A program made the position numbers and the translations under genes. A DNA stretch of 64,000 nt, taken from assembly GCA_015180985.1 (NCBI GenBank), contig CP054185.1:248001-312000 (forward strand), written 5' to 3'. This document shows positions 63,218 to 64,000 of the stretch, piece by piece. The number at the start of each line of letters is the position of its first letter. Position 1 is the stretch's first letter. This DNA is from Flammeovirgaceae bacterium (GTDB lineage: Bacteria > Bacteroidota > Bacteroidia > Cytophagales > Cyclobacteriaceae). Below the pieces are notes generated by a model that searched no databases, was not told the origin of the DNA, and was given only the letters and a program-made list of their open reading frames with translations.

Positions 63218-64000
63218 TTAAGCCGCAGCAAATTGAGAACGACCTTTCACACGTCCCGATTTCATCATGCCTTCATAATGCCGCATTAACAGGTAGCTTT
63301 CAATCTGCTGCAGGGTATCGAGGATTACCCCCACCATAATCAGCAGTGAAGTGCCACCATAAAACTGGGCAAAATTCTGACCGACACCGGCCCGCACAGC
63401 AAAAGCCGGCAGCACCGCAACAACCACCAGGAACAACGCACCGGGCAGTGTGATTCTTGACAAAACTGTATCGATAAATTCAGCGGTTTGCTTACCCGGC
63501 TTTATCCCGGGTATGAACCCACCGTTTCGTTTCAGGTTATCCGCTATATCATTTGAATTAATGGTAATAGCTGTGTAGAAAAATGTAAATATCAGAATCA
63601 ACGAACCAAACAGCAGGTTATACTGCCAGCTGGTAAAGTCAGAGAACGTTGAACCGATATAGGCCCCAATGTCGCTATCGCGCCAGAAGCCGGCCAGCAA
63701 AGCCGGAATGAACATCAGCGCCTGTGCAAAGATGATTGGCATAACACCGGCTGAGTTTAACTTAAGCGGAATGAAATCGCGTTTGCCGCCATACAGTTTA
63801 TTTCCGATAACCTGTTTGGCATATTGAATAGGTATCCTCCGGGTAGCCTGCGTAAGCATGATTACACCCATTACCACAAAGAACAAGGCCAGCAATTCGA
63901 TAATAAACAGCAAAGCACCCTGCATACCCCGGTTGTTCACCGCTTCATCAATGATGGCGCCCGGGAAACGGCTAACAATACCGATCATGATCAGCATGGA
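63218..64000 (-). CDS. secY: Preprotein translocase subunit SecY, C-terminal part
   Basis: The open frame runs to the window edge, so only the last 261 codons are present and the N-terminus lies beyond 64000. The visible part has about six membrane segments, the RIPIQYAKQVIGNKLYGGKR cytoplasmic loop, and the GGFIPGIKPGKQTAEFID loop that contacts SecA and ribosome. Last helix and end SYLLMRHYEGMMKSGRVKGR are typical of SecY. Confidence 0.97.
   Translation of the reverse strand, partial: SMLIMIGIVSRFPGAIIDEAVNNRGMQGALLFIIELLALFFVVMGVIMLTQATRRIPIQYAKQVIGNKLYGGKRDFIPLKLNSAGVMPIIFAQALMFIPALLAGFWRDSDIGAYIGSTFSDFTSWQYNLLFGSLILIFTFFYTAITINSNDIADNLKRNGGFIPGIKPGKQTAEFIDTVLSRITLPGALFLVVVAVLPAFAVRAGVGQNFAQFYGGTSLLIMVGVILDTLQQIESYLLMRHYEGMMKSGRVKGRSQFAAA

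Overview
This 64 kb window is chromosomal DNA from a member of the Bacteroidota, most likely of the Cytophagales. Evidence for this: a large surface protein with the CHU_C-type C-terminal sorting domain of the type IX secretion system, tandem DUF4252 proteins, a DAHP synthase fused to a type II chorismate mutase, the gene order secY-map-infA-rpmJ-rpsM-rpsK-rpsD-rpoA-rplQ-carA-eno, and many starts preceded by the TAnnTTTG -7 element typical of this phylum. The genus cannot be fixed by eye.

Layout. 1-5.2 kb: the end of a serine hydrolase, a CDF-like transporter, then a leftward six-gene unit of ECF sigma factor, membrane anti-sigma-like protein, two DUF4252 proteins and an ABC exporter. 5.3-11.3 kb: DUF2007 protein, thioesterase, rlmD (with an in-frame repeat-like insertion), the CHU_C surface protein and a TPR/SH3 protein. 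11.3-17.3 kb: four tRNA genes (Lys, two Leu, Thr) with two tRNA fragments, rhodanese lipoprotein, LysE exporter, subtilase, SGNH hydrolase, CYTH protein, and a DUF190-fluoride channel pair. 17.3-20.8 kb: Rrf2 regulator with an adaptor-permease-ATPase efflux system. 20.8-25.1 kb: leftward amino-acid-related genes (EamA exporter, GNAT, ilvE, PNPOx-like protein, frameshifted D-threonine aldolase-like gene). 25.3-28.4 kb: a DnaE-type polymerase with a degenerate PHP domain.

28.5-38.3 kb: nucleoside phosphorylase, a 152-bp MITE-like inverted repeat, SirB1-like protein, acyl-CoA carboxylase beta, MlaD, peptidoglycan amidase, divergent LptD-like protein, lysS. 38.3-43.3 kb: proline dehydrogenase and three shikimate-pathway genes. 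43.2-50.2 kb: metal/corrinoid-binding protein, PAS histidine kinase, two tandem YfiR-like proteins, M42 peptidase, a second acyl-CoA carboxylase beta, Ppx/GppA. 50.2-52.8 kb: a small accessory patch with one AT-rich orphan gene and a complete IS3-family element inserted in a palindrome. 52.8-64 kb: MuiA-like protein, Ldh-family oxidoreductase, small barrel protein, FtsB/DivIC-like protein, then eno, carA and the end of the ribosomal protein operon into secY, which runs off the window.

Most of the window is ordinary housekeeping DNA. I found no clear new multi-gene defence or biosynthetic system. The items most worth checking are the ECF operon with its candidate autoregulatory promoter, the two partial tRNA duplications, the single-base frameshift at 21.19 kb, the repeat insertion inside rlmD, the MITE that supplies a stop codon, and the IS/orphan-gene patch.
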